Positions 25,420 to 34,269 of a stretch of 47,008 bases of DNA are shown piece after piece (positions within the stretch are counted from its first letter, which is position 1; every line of letters begins with the position of its first letter). Made by a program: the position numbers and the translations under genes. The DNA lies in contig NW_008705585.1 in the NCBI RefSeq assembly GCF_000186865.1, positions 505,196 to 552,203 of the forward strand. Reading direction: 5' to 3'. The notes below the pieces were generated by a model. It worked only from the letters and a program-made list of their open reading frames with translations. It did not search any database and was not told where the DNA came from. Source of the DNA: Aureococcus anophagefferens. Taxonomy: Eukaryota > Sar > Pelagophyceae > Pelagomonadales > Pelagomonadaceae.

Positions 25420-26586
25420 ATGCGCCTCGTCATCGCGGCGTCCCTCGCCGTCGCCGCCGCCGACGGCGGCTGCTTCGGGCTCGGGTCGCGCGTCGACGCG
25501 CGGTTCCGCGGCGGCGGCGTCTGGTACGCCGGCGTCGTCGACGCCGAGGCGTCGTGCCTCCACAACGTGACCTACGACGACGGCGACGTCGAGGTCTTCC
25601 TGTCCGCGGACCGGCTCCGCGCGCACGTCGCGCCGAGGTTCGCGCGGACGGACCGCGTCGAGGTCTGGGACGGCGGCGCGTTCCGGGAAGGCCGCGTCGC
25701 GCAAGTCTGGGGCACTACGGTCGACGTGGTCTTCGACGACGGCGCGCTCGAGCGGGGCGTCTTCGAGGACCTCGTGCGCGCCGCGGCGCCCGCGGTCGCG
25801 CGCGACGGCGAGGACTACACGCGGACGTACGAGGCGTACCTGGCGCGGCTCGAGGACCGCGGCTTCCGCGTCGCGCTGACGCCGCGGCTCAAGTCCCTGG
25901 AGACGAACGTCGGCACGCCCCTGCGGACGCGGACGACCTACGCCGACGCCTTCGCGCGGGCCTGGGTCGCGCTGCGGCGGCGGCGGGGCACGCTGGTCAA
26001 CAACGGGTCTTTGGCCGAGGGCGTCTCGTACTCGCCGCTACATATAGTGGCGCGGCGCGTCTTGGACGACGACGCGCTGGTCTTGCTGCGGGACTACGTG
26101 CGCGCCATGATCGCCGACGGCGCGTTCCCCTTCGGCGACACGCAGACGCGGCTGCGGTACCGCGCGCACAACGAGACGGCGACGCGCCTCTTGCAATTCG
26201 AGCTGCTGCCGTTCGTCGAGGAGGTCTGGGGCCGGCGGCTCAAGCCGACCTACACCTACCTGTCGTCCTACCTGTCGGGCGCGCGGCTGCCCAAGCACAC
26301 GGACGGCGTCGACTGCGCGGTCTCCGTGAGCTTCGTCGTCGACAAGCCCGAGGGGCTGCGGTGGCCGCTCTACGTCGCCAAGGAGGCGCACCACACGCCC
26401 TACCTCGGGCGGGCCCACGCGGACGACGACCTGCCGGCGAGCGCGGTCTACGGCCTCGACGCGGACCCGGGCGGCGCGCTCCTCTTCCGCGGCACGGACC
26501 ACGTCCACTTCCGCCGGGAGCTCCGCGGCGAGTTCTTCTCCGCGATCTTGCTGCACTACTGCCCCTACGAGGGGTGCGGCGCGTAA
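25420..26586 (+). CDS. Secreted Tudor-like/2OG-Fe(II) oxygenase, prolyl-hydroxylase type
   Basis: 388 residues. MRLVIAASLAVAAADGG is a short signal peptide. Two Tudor/SH3-like barrels follow: residues ~20-68 (GSRVDARFRGGGVWYAGVV, YDDGDVEVF) and ~76-120 (TDRVEVWDGGAFREGRV, VVFDDGALERGVF). The C-terminal half is a 2OG oxygenase jelly roll: LPKHTDGVDCAVSVSF with H293 and D295, and a distal His in TDHVHFRRELRG (H361 or H363). The fold resembles prolyl 4-hydroxylases. Tudor-like modules on a secretory hydroxylase are uncommon. The substrate is unknown. It shares a 171-bp promoter region with the divergent scaffold gene. Confidence 0.75.
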   Translation: MRLVIAASLAVAAADGGCFGLGSRVDARFRGGGVWYAGVVDAEASCLHNVTYDDGDVEVFLSADRLRAHVAPRFARTDRVEVWDGGAFREGRVAQVWGTTVDVVFDDGALERGVFEDLVRAAAPAVARDGEDYTRTYEAYLARLEDRGFRVALTPRLKSLETNVGTPLRTRTTYADAFARAWVALRRRRGTLVNNGSLAEGVSYSPLHIVARRVLDDDALVLLRDYVRAMIADGAFPFGDTQTRLRYRAHNETATRLLQFELLPFVEEVWGRRLKPTYTYLSSYLSGARLPKHTDGVDCAVSVSFVVDKPEGLRWPLYVAKEAHHTPYLGRAHADDDLPASAVYGLDADPGGALLFRGTDHVHFRRELRGEFFSAILLHYCPYEGCGA

Positions 26587-26606
26587 CCTCTATTTTGGGT
26601 GCCTGT

Positions 26607-26680
26607 GCGTCGCGGACGGAAGTGCGGACGGCGTCGCGGACGGCGTAGGCCTCGGCGTCGCGGACGGCGTCGCATCGCGG
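26607..26680 (+). repeat. Short tandem repeats (GTCGCGGACGGC) upstream of lycopene cyclase
   Basis: The core GCGTCGCGGACGGC, or close variants, occurs about four times between the stop of the previous gene and the lycopene cyclase start. The following ~135 bases, to the ATG at 26818, are the probable 5' UTR, ending in an A-rich Kozak-like AAAAACCATGG. Confidence 0.55.
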
Positions 26681-26817
26681 CGAGCAGGCCGCGCCGAGCG
26701 CTCGAGCCAGGTCTTGAAGCTGTGAGAGCTCGTGCTCTGCGTCGCCGGCGCGCACGACGCGCGCGCAGCGGAAGAGCAGCGCCGCGCAAACAAACAACAG
26801 CAGCAGCCAAAAAAACC

Positions 26818-28443
26818 ATGGCCGCCCGCGCCGCGTTCCTCGGCGCGGCGCTCGCGACTTCCGGCGCCGCCTTCGCGCCGCCGAGCCGGCTCTCCGCGCC
26901 GCCGACGGCGCTCCGCGCCGCGGACGCGACCTGCGACGTCGCCGTCGTCGGCGCGGGCCCCGCCGGGTCCGCGCTGGCCTGGCTCCTCGGCGAGCGCCAG
27001 GGCCTGGACGTCGCGCTCGTCGACGCGGCGGCCGACGCGCCGTGGCCGAACAACTACGGCGTCTGGAAGGAGGAGTGGGCGGCGCTCGACGCGCTCTACC
27101 CCGAGCTCGGCCTCGCCGGCTGCGTCGACGAGGAGTGGGCGACGACGGAGTGCTTCTTCGGCGGCTCCTGGGACATGCCGCTGGACGAGAGGACGGTGCT
27201 CGACCGCGCGTACTGCCGCGTCGACCGCGAGAAGCTCCGGGGCACGCTGCGCGCCCGGAGCGCGGAGAAGAACGTGCGGACCGTGGCCAAAGCCGTCGCC
27301 GTCGGCGGCGGCCCGCGCTGGGCGTCGAACGTCGTCCGGGGCGTCGCGCACGACGCCGACGGGTCGACGCTGGAGTTGGTCGACGATAAGGGCACAACGT
27401 CCACCCTGCGCGCGACGGTCGTCGTCGACGCGACGGGCGCCGAGAGCGTGCTCACGAGCCGCCGCGGGCCCGACGTCGGCGACGCCGTGCCCGATCCGGG
27501 CTACCAGATCGCGTACGGCTTCGAGGCGCTCGTCGACGACCTCGGGCCCTACGCGGACGACGCGATGCTCCTCTTCGACTACCGCACGGACCACCTGACG
27601 GCGGCGGAGCAGCGCGACTCGCCGACGTTCATGTACGCCATGCCCCTGGGCGTGGAGGGCGGCCGGCGGAGGGTCTTCTTCGAGGAGACGTCGCTCGTCG
27701 CGCGGCCCGCGCTGTCCGTCGCCGAGTGCGAGCGGCGCGCGTTCCTGCGGTTGGACCACATCGGCGTGAAGATCCACGAGCGCTTCTATGATGACGTGGA
27801 GTACTGCTACATCCCCATGGGCGGCCCGCGGCCCGACGACAAGCAGCGCGTCGTCGCGTTCGGCGCGGCCGCGGCCCTGGTCCACCCGGCGACGGGCTAC
27901 CAGCTCTGCCGCGCGCTGGCGGCGGCGGGGCCCGTCGCCGCGGCCCTGGGCGCGTCGTTGGCGGCGCGGCCCGGCGACGCGGACGCCGCGGCCGCGGCCG
28001 CGTACGGCGCGCTCTGGAATCGGCAAAACTCGCTCCAGCGCGAGTTCGCGCTCTTCGGCGGCGAGTTCCTCATGACGCTCGACGCCGAGGCGCTCCGGGG
28101 CTGGTTCGCGGGCTTCTTCGCCCTGCCCCAGCCCGTCTGGGCGGGCTTCCTCGCGGGCTGGCCGGGGCTGCCGGGCAACGAGCACCACGAGTCCCGCGCG
28201 GCGCGGCTCGCCTTCGGCGTGTCGCTCCTGCCCAAGCTCCCGCCGGCCATCGCGCTCAAGCTCGCGGCCTTCATCGCGACCTACTCCCTCAACCACGGGC
28301 CCGCGCTCCTCCGGAGCGTCGTCCCCTTCTTCGGCGACGGCGACTACTTCGGCGAGGCCACGGAGCCCGACCGCCCGCCACCGGGCGACGCCGCCGTCAA
28401 GGCCGAGATCCGCGCCAAGCTCCAGAACCCGGGGCCCCACTAA
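26818..28443 (+). CDS. LCYB: Lycopene beta-cyclase, plastid-targeted
   Basis: 541 residues. The N-terminus MAARAAFLGAALATSGAAFAPP has a signal peptide followed by AAFAP, the stramenopile bipartite plastid signal (ASAFAP type with Phe at +1). The Rossmann FAD/NAD site VAVVGAGPAG is at 41-50. NNYGVWKEEW, around residues 75-85, is a cyclase hallmark. DATGAES and the late motif HPATGYQLCRALAAAGPVA are also typical. Length is normal. It converts the psi-ends of lycopene to beta-rings in the plastid membrane, on the route to beta-carotene and xanthophylls. A single exon. An epsilon- or other end-group specificity cannot be excluded by eye. Confidence 0.9.
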   Translation: MAARAAFLGAALATSGAAFAPPSRLSAPPTALRAADATCDVAVVGAGPAGSALAWLLGERQGLDVALVDAAADAPWPNNYGVWKEEWAALDALYPELGLAGCVDEEWATTECFFGGSWDMPLDERTVLDRAYCRVDREKLRGTLRARSAEKNVRTVAKAVAVGGGPRWASNVVRGVAHDADGSTLELVDDKGTTSTLRATVVVDATGAESVLTSRRGPDVGDAVPDPGYQIAYGFEALVDDLGPYADDAMLLFDYRTDHLTAAEQRDSPTFMYAMPLGVEGGRRRVFFEETSLVARPALSVAECERRAFLRLDHIGVKIHERFYDDVEYCYIPMGGPRPDDKQRVVAFGAAAALVHPATGYQLCRALAAAGPVAAALGASLAARPGDADAAAAAAYGALWNRQNSLQREFALFGGEFLMTLDAEALRGWFAGFFALPQPVWAGFLAGWPGLPGNEHHESRAARLAFGVSLLPKLPPAIALKLAAFIATYSLNHGPALLRSVVPFFGDGDYFGEATEPDRPPPGDAAVKAEIRAKLQNPGPH

Positions 28444-28618
28444 GGCGACGGAGTGTGTGCCACGCCTTGTGCCGGAGGACCTGTCGTCCGAGCATCCTGA
28501 GTCCGAGCTCAAGCTGGGCAGCCCAGCGCCTCACACACGCAGCGCCCGCGAGAAGGCAGCCCGCACGCGCGCGCGCGACGGCTCGACGCGCGCCGGTCCG
28601 CGACCGGTCCGCGATCCG

Positions 28619-28906
28619 ATGCGGCCGGCGGGCGCGGCGCGACTGCTGCTGCTCGCGGCGCTCGCGGCGACGTCCGTCGCCGCCAACTGGGGCCCGAAAG
28701 GCGCCAAGGTGGGCAGGCGCACCTACTTTGGCTACGAGGCCGAGGTCCTGCAGCAGGCGGCCCTCAAGGCCGCCCGGGTCTGGCTCGGGCTGACCATGGT
28801 CGGCCTCGTCGTCGCCATCGCCTTCTTTTCCAAGGCGCCGCCGTTGCCGCCGAAGCCGAAGCAGGTCGCGATGGCCAAGCTCCGCAAGGGCAACAAGGCC
28901 TCCTAG
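28619..28906 (+). CDS. Small single-pass membrane protein with signal peptide
   Basis: 95 residues from ATG 28619. Residues 1-22 are a signal peptide (RLLLLAALAATSVAA). A short lumenal part contains YFGYEAEVLQQAALKAARVW. A transmembrane helix spans about 54-71 (LGLTMVGLVVAIAFF), followed by a basic Pro/Lys cytosolic tail. The frame is open upstream without an ATG. No family recognised. GGCAGCCC lies about 100 bp upstream. Confidence 0.65.
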   Translation: MRPAGAARLLLLAALAATSVAANWGPKGAKVGRRTYFGYEAEVLQQAALKAARVWLGLTMVGLVVAIAFFSKAPPLPPKPKQVAMAKLRKGNKAS

Positions 28907-29082
28907 CGGCGGGGCGTCGAGCAGTCCGCCGCGGAGGCCGGCGCGTCGCGGCGAGGCCTCGGCGCCGACGCCGCGCGCGCGCGCGCGCGGCCGCCCCCGG
29001 GACGCCGGCGGCCGCGGGGGAGGTCACACTTAGTGGAGGCGGCTGGGGTCTTGGCACGCGCCGGGCGGGGGAGCGGCGAAGC

Positions 29083-31031
29083 TCAGGAGATGGCGCAGGC
29101 CGAGGAGCGGCGCCGGGACGCGTCGCCCGCGCCCTCGCCGCCGGACGTCGCGTCCTTCTTCTCCTTCCACTTGAGGAACCAGACGATCTCCGTCCCGAAG
29201 GCCTTGGGCGAGACGAAGGTCCAGGCGTCCTCGTCGAAGTCGCCGGGCTCGAGCTTGACCTTCTTGCCCAGGTCCGGGAACTCGCCGATGTCGATCTCGT
29301 CGGGCACGTGCTGGCCGTTCGCGGGCGGCACGAAGGGGATCTTGTCCTTGTCGTCGAGGTCGCCGGGCTCGAGGTCCGCGAGCCAGGGCGCGGCGAAGAG
29401 GTCGCGCCAGCCCGCCGCGCCGAGGCGGTCCCCGCGGCTCTTCGCGAGGCACGCTTCGACGAAGGCCCGGGCCTCCTTCGGCGCGGCCGCGTCCCAGGCG
29501 ATCTTGTCGTAGGGCATGTGGAGCACGGCGTCGTTGACCTGGGGCTTCTTCTTCTTCTTCTTGTCGCCCGAGTCCTCGGGCTCGGGCTTCTTGAACTCGT
29601 TGACGAGCCAGTCGTGCGCCGCCTCGGTGCGGTACGGCGACCGGCCGTTGAAGCACTCGTAGACGAGGCAGCCCAGCGCGAAGAAGTCGGCGGTCTTGTC
29701 GTAGACGTCGCCCGCGACGGCCTCGGGCGGGATGTAGCCCGACGTGCCCGAGCAGCCCTTCATGCCCTCCTTGTACGGCACGGCCTGCGCGCGCGCGCGG
29801 CCGCGTCGCCGCGACGAACCGCCGTCGGACGCGGGGGGGACGCGCCAGGCCCATGTCGCTGAGGCGCGTGCGGCCGTCGGAGTCCACGAGCACGTTCTCC
29901 GGCTTGAGGTCGCGGTAGACGAGATCGATCGCGTGGATGTCGCGGAGCGCGAGGATCGTCCGCGCGGCGTAGTACTTCGTGCGCTCGTCGGCGAACTTGC
30001 CCTCGGCCTTGAGCCAGTAGCGCAGGTCGCCGCCCATGCAGAGGTCCATGATGAGCACGAGCTCCTCCTTCGTCGCGAAGGCGTACTTGAGGTTCACCGT
30101 GAACGGCGAGTCGAGCGCCTTGAGCGCCGCGTGCTCGTTGGCGCAGAGCTGGAAGGCGTTGCCCTTCTTGACGTGCTTCTTGATGCAGGACTTCATGGCG
30201 TACATGCGGCCCGTCGTGTAGGTGCGGCACGCGTTGACCTTGCCGAAGCCGCCCCGGCCGAGCACGCGGAACGGGTTGAAGTCGTCGAGCTTGGGCTTGT
30301 TCTGCTGGATGCGCAGGAAGCGCAGGTACGTGCGGTAGCGGCCCGACTTCTTGAAGGCCTCGAGCGCGGCCTGCTCGAGGTAGGCGAAGACGACGCGCTC
30401 GACGTCCGCGCCGAACGACGGCTCGCGCGCCGCGAGGCCTTTGAGGTCCGAGAAGGGCCAGGGCGACGGCGCGCCGTCCTCGGGCGGCGGCGCGACGTGC
30501 TTGGCGTAGGTCGCGGCGTCGACGGCCGGCGCCGGGCACCGGAGAAGCGCGTCCGCGCCGAAGGGGAAGTTCGTCGCTTGCTTCTGCGGATCCGCGTCGA
30601 CGAACTTCGCGCGGATGTCGGCCTCGCGCATCTTGGCCACCTTGGGCTGGTGGGCCTTGGTCGCGTAGGTCGCCATGTCCATGACGTACTTGGCCGGCGT
30701 CGCGAGCTCCTGCGGGGTTTCGCGGGGGTCGGGCGTCGGAGGGTTCGGGCGCGGGACGCGGCGGCCGCGCGTCCTGGCTCGCGCAGAAGAGCACGTAGCA
30801 GTAGAAGCCGCAGGGCGTGCCGCAGATCTCGTTGGCCGTGACGAGCCTGCGCGCGCGCGGGGTCCGGCCGGGCGCGGCGCCGGAATCGGCGCACCCTTGC
30901 TCCTGGAGCTTGGCCTCGAAGGCGTTGAGCTCGTCGTCGGAGATCTTGGGGAACTCGACGCGCGGGTCCGGCGCGTCCATCATCATGGCCTTTGTGTAGC
31001 GCCGCGACTCGAGGGCCGCGCCGAGATCCAT
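29083..31031 (-). CDS. GRK-like AGC kinase with C-terminal CaaX box
   Basis: Four exons on the minus strand: 31031-30895, 30846-30771, 30709-29846 and 29784-29083, 592 residues. All junctions keep frame (LQEQG|LVTANEI, FCASQD|ELATPAKY, LSDMGL|AVPYKEG). The N-terminal ~200 residues have an RGS-homology-like helical pattern. The kinase starts at VLGRGGFGKV (about 220-229), with K244 (YAMKSCIKK), YRDLKPENVL (D338), DMG at 356-358 in place of DFG (GRKs have DLG) and GTSGYIPPEA. An AGC tail follows. The last residues are CAIS, a CaaX box for farnesylation, as in rhodopsin kinase (GRK1, CVLS). It probably phosphorylates activated receptors at membranes (inference). Introns are 48, 61 and 61 bp; the last two have GC donors. 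Confidence 0.87.
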
Positions 31032-31276
31032 GGCTGCAACCGACCGCCGACGAGGCTGGCGGCGGGCAGCTCTGATCAATGAATGAATCCTTGGCAAGGG
31101 GTCTGCGTCGCGCAACAAAGTTGACCCGGGTCATCCGCTGGTCCCGGGGCGACGCGAGGTTGGCGAATGCAAATACGGCCCGCGACGCCTTTGAAGATGT
31201 AAACGTGCGAACATAACGCGCGGAGCGTGAGGTTTTCAATTGCTTGTGAAAGGCGCCAGTTGGCGGGGCAGCCACG
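31032..31276. promoter_or_regulatory. Divergent promoter region of the GRK-like and RNF32-like genes
   Basis: 245 bp without coding potential. It has lower GC near 31150-31250. GGCAGCCA (31267-31274) lies 2 bp before the RNF32-like ATG. GACCCGGGTC at 31124-31133 is a 10-bp palindrome. Confidence 0.4.
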
Positions 31277-32735
31277 ATGTCTGGCATAGCCGGCCTGCCC
31301 GGCGTGCCCGTGCAGGCGCTGCGCAACGCGCAGCGCCGCCTGCGGGAGGAGTCCGCGGAGGAAACGTCGTCGTCGACGGGGAGCGCCGCGGCGCTCATGA
31401 TGGCGCGGTCGCGGTCCCTGAGCCTCGGCGCGCCGGCGCGGCGGCCGCGGCGGCGCGCGCCGCGGGCGACGGGCGTCGACGCGCGGGCGCTGCTGGCGTC
31501 GAGCGGCGCGCGCGTCTTCGGCGACGCGGCGGAGCAGGCGGCCATCGCCGCGTCGCTCGCGCCGGGCGACCCGGCGAGCGCCGCGGCGCCGCCGCCGGCG
31601 CTCGCGCCCGAGCCCGCGATGAGCGCCGCGGAGTGGGCGGCGGTCGAGCGGACCGCCGAGGCGCGCGACGACTTCGCCCAGGGCTGCCCCATCTGCCTCG
31701 AGCCCTTCGCCGCGGCGGACCACGGCCCGAACCCCGCGGTGCTGTTGAGCTGCAGCCACACGTTCCACCGGCGCTGCCTCGCGTCCGCGGAGCGGTGCAT
31801 CGGCGTCGCCGAGCGCTGCTGCCCCATCTGCCGCAAGGCGTCCTACGAGGCGAAGATCACGGGCGTCGCCGCGGACGCCGCGCGCCGCCGCGCCGCGTCG
31901 ACGCTGCAGCGCGGCTTCCGCACACGCCTCGCCGCGGGCCGCTACCGCGCGCGGCAGATCGCCGTCTACGGCGCGGGCCGCGGCGACGGGGCCCGGCGGC
32001 GGCGCTTCCAGGAGCGCGAGGTCCTGGCGCTCGGGGACCGCGTGACGCGCGACGTCGACGCGCGCGCCGACCCGCGTGGAAACCGACCACCGGTCCCGAC
32101 CAAACTTTGGAAATTCTCTATCTCGGTCAAATCGAGGTCGATTCGTCTGATTTTTGGACGAATCGATTGCTCTCGTCGAAATCTCGAAGCCCGGCCGAAG
32201 ACTCTGGTCCAAACCGTTCGGTTGAAGTCAGGTTGAAGATTTGGTTTTCCGCGCAGGCGCCGACTCGCTCGACGCGTTGTTCGCGGAGTGCGACGTCGCG
32301 CTCACGACGTCCGCGGCCGTCTTCGGCGCCGACCGGGCGCCGCCGCCGCCGAAGCCGCCGGCGCCCGCGCTCCCGCCGCCGCCGACGCGGCGCGCGTGGG
32401 CCGCCGCGCGGCGGGCCGCGGACGCGCGGGCCGAGGCGGCGTGCGCGATCTGCATGGGCCCCCTGGCGGAGCGCGAGCGCGTGCTCCTGTCCTGCTCCCA
32501 CGTCTTCCACGCGCGCTGCGTCGCCGCCCTCGAGCGCTTCAACCTCGAGGCCGCGCACCTGTGCCCCTGCTGCCGCGCGCCCTACGCGTCCCGCGACTAC
32601 GACGGCGCGTCGTCGGACGACGACGACGACGACGACGACGCGCTCCCGGAGGTCGCGGGCCTCGACCGCGCGCTCCTCGGCGAGCTCGACGCCGCCGACG
32701 CGCGGCGGGCGGCGCTCTGGGACGCGCTAAGGTAA
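31277..32735 (+). CDS. RNF32: RNF32-like protein with two RING-H2 fingers and an IQ motif
   Basis: Two exons, 31277-32063 and 32257-32735, phase 1, 421 residues. RING 1 lies at 137-185 (CPIC ... CSHTFHRRC ... CCPIC). An IQ-like calmodulin site follows at about 207-225 (STLQRGFRTRLAAGRYR). RING 2 lies at 325-368 (CAIC ... CSHVFHARC ... LCPCC). Two RING-H2 domains around an IQ motif is the architecture of animal RNF32, a probable E3 ligase expressed in testis and linked to ciliated lineages. An acidic run of Asp follows RING 2. The splice joins DVDAR to ADSLDALF and uses a GC donor within the introner target duplication. Confidence 0.85.
32064..32256 (+). mobile_element. Introner element (family A) forming the RNF32 intron, GC donor
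   Basis: This 193-bp intron is flanked by a perfect 8-bp duplication GCGCCGAC (32064-32071 and 32257-32264). Its inverted ends are CCGCGTGGAAACC and the complement of GGTTTTCCGCGCAG. The interior matches the EHD intron over most of its length (GACCAAACTT, AATTCTCTA, GTCGATTCG, CTGATTTTTGGACGAATCGA, GGTTGAAGATTTG). The donor must be the GC at the start of the left duplication; the acceptor is the element end CGCAG. Confidence 0.92.
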
Positions 32736-32870
32736 TGAATTGTGGAGGCGCATGGCCGGGGATGGGTCCTTCAACTCAGACGCGCATCCTGACCGAGTCG
32801 AGAGTGCCTGACCGCTTCAAGCGACTTCGCCGACCCGCGCGTTTCCCGAGGGCGTTTCCCACGACCCGAG

Positions 32871-34196
32871 ATGCAATCGCTCCAGATGGCTTCGCTCGGC
32901 GCCCCGGCGCCCCCCGAGGCCGCGGCGGCGCCCGACGGCAACGATTTCTTCACGTCCATCACGCAGTTCGCGACTCGCGTCGGCCAGGACGGCCAGTACG
33001 CCGTCACGCGCGCCGCGGCGTCCGACGGTTCCGCGCGCGACGCCCCGGGACGCCCCGCCGCGGCCGGCGGGGACCGGGGCCGGGCGCCCGAACGACGCGA
33101 GAAACGAGAGAACCCCTCCCGCGCGCGACGCGTTTCCGCGACCCGGCCGCCGGGTCGCGGAAGACGCTCCGCCTTCTGCAGAACCGGGGAAGGGGGCGTC
33201 GGCATGATGCCCAAGAGAGAGAGAGAGAGCGCACCCGTCCCGCCCCGCGGCCCGACCCCCCGCGCCCGCAGGTTCCGCGCGGAGACGTCGTGGCCCGTCA
33301 AGTCGCTCGTCCACGAGCAGTTCAGCGACGGCTTCCCCGCGCTCGCGCGGATCCTCGCGAGCCCCGGCGGCCAGCCCGACGCCGAGGGCTTCTTCCACTA
33401 CTGGTTCGGCGTCTGCGACTTCGACACGCAGCAGCAGTGCGAGCAGGCCGCGGCGACGCTCCGATCCCTCTGCGCGGAGATGGCCAAGGCGCCCGAGGCC
33501 ATGGCGCGGCTCCGGCCGACGCTCGAGGACCACATGCGCTACTGGCAGCGGAGCCCCGCGGCGGCGGCCGTCGCCCAGCTCGGCAACCCGCCGCCGCCGT
33601 CGCAGCCGAACCAGTACTACGCGCGGTCGCCCGACTCGATCAAGAAGGGCCGGTGGACCGACGACGAGCACCAGCAGTTCATGGACCTCATGGCGGTCCA
33701 CGGCAAGTCGTGGTCGAAGATCGCCGCGCACATGGTGAACCGGTCCGAGCCCCAGGTGCGGTCCCACGCCCAGAAGCACTTCGCCAAGGAGCGCAAGGAG
33801 CAGGAGGAGGCCGCCGCCGCGCTCGCGGGCGAGCAACCGGCCGACGACGGCTCCGCGCCGCCGAAGAAGGCGCGGCTCAAGAACGCCGCGGGCGCCGTCG
33901 CGCCCACCGACGGCGGCGGCGCGATCCTCGGCCTCGCCCAGCTCGGCAGCGCCCAGGCCTTCCAGGCGCCCGCGCCGCAGGCGCCCGCGCCGCCGGCCTT
34001 CGCCGCGTCGTCCGAGGCGGACGCGGACCGCGCGGTCGCGTCGCTCCTCGCCGCGCGCGAGGAGGCGCCCCCCAAGCCCGCGGTCTTCTCCTACCAGGAC
34101 CCGGCGCCCCAGCAGCCCCTCCAGCCCGCGTCCTTCTCCTACCAAGACCCGGCGCCCCGCGCCGAGCCGCCGGCGGACGGCGGCTACGGCGTCTAG
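32871..34196 (+). CDS. Myb-related SHAQK-type transcription factor
   Basis: Open frame from ATG 32871 to TAG 34196. A single Myb repeat is encoded near 33640-33790: KGRWTDDEHQQFMDLMAVHG, WSKIAAHM, then PQVRSHAQKHF, the SHAQKYF-class signature of plant and algal single-Myb factors. The region before it (WFGVCDFDTQQQCEQAAATL) is a conserved-looking helical domain. The C-terminus is Ala/Pro-rich with two copies of SYQDPAP. An Arg/Gly/Pro-rich stretch (33035-33271) has no protein character, ends in CCCGCAG, and is probably an in-frame GC-AG intron of 237 bp. Removing it gives 362 residues. Proteins of this class bind I-box/evening-type elements in plants. The target here is unknown. Confidence 0.8.
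   Translation: MQSLQMASLGAPAPPEAAAAPDGNDFFTSITQFATRVGQDGQYAVTRAAASDGSARDAPGRPAAAGGDRGRAPERREKRENPSRARRVSATRPPGRGRRSAFCRTGEGGVGMMPKRERESAPVPPRGPTPRARRFRAETSWPVKSLVHEQFSDGFPALARILASPGGQPDAEGFFHYWFGVCDFDTQQQCEQAAATLRSLCAEMAKAPEAMARLRPTLEDHMRYWQRSPAAAAVAQLGNPPPPSQPNQYYARSPDSIKKGRWTDDEHQQFMDLMAVHGKSWSKIAAHMVNRSEPQVRSHAQKHFAKERKEQEEAAAALAGEQPADDGSAPPKKARLKNAAGAVAPTDGGGAILGLAQLGSAQAFQAPAPQAPAPPAFAASSEADADRAVASLLAAREEAPPKPAVFSYQDPAPQQPLQPASFSYQDPAPRAEPPADGGYGV
33027..33281 (+). mobile_element. Candidate introner-like insertion in the Myb gene
   Basis: GGTTCCGCGCG (11 bp) flanks the segment at 33027-33037 and 33271-33281. Inside are a perfect palindromic stem (CCGCGACCCGG / CCGGGTCGCGG) and a (GA)n run near 33217. 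The 3' end CCGCAG is a good acceptor. The GT in the left repeat gives the wrong frame, whereas the GC at 33035 keeps it. No sequence match to families A or B was seen. Confidence 0.5.
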
Positions 34197-34269
34197 GCGC
34201 CCGCCCCGCCCCCCGCCCCCAAGCCCACGACAAGCGTAACCCGACACCCGCCATGGCGCACGCCTTGGT

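Noticed and set aside
28975..28990. CG dinucleotide run as a functional repeat
   Set aside because: Simple GC-rich low complexity; too short and common in this base composition.
33028..33271. GT donor in the left 11-bp repeat of the Myb gene
   Set aside because: It is the expected introner donor but leaves phase 1 joined to phase 2 and destroys the Myb frame.
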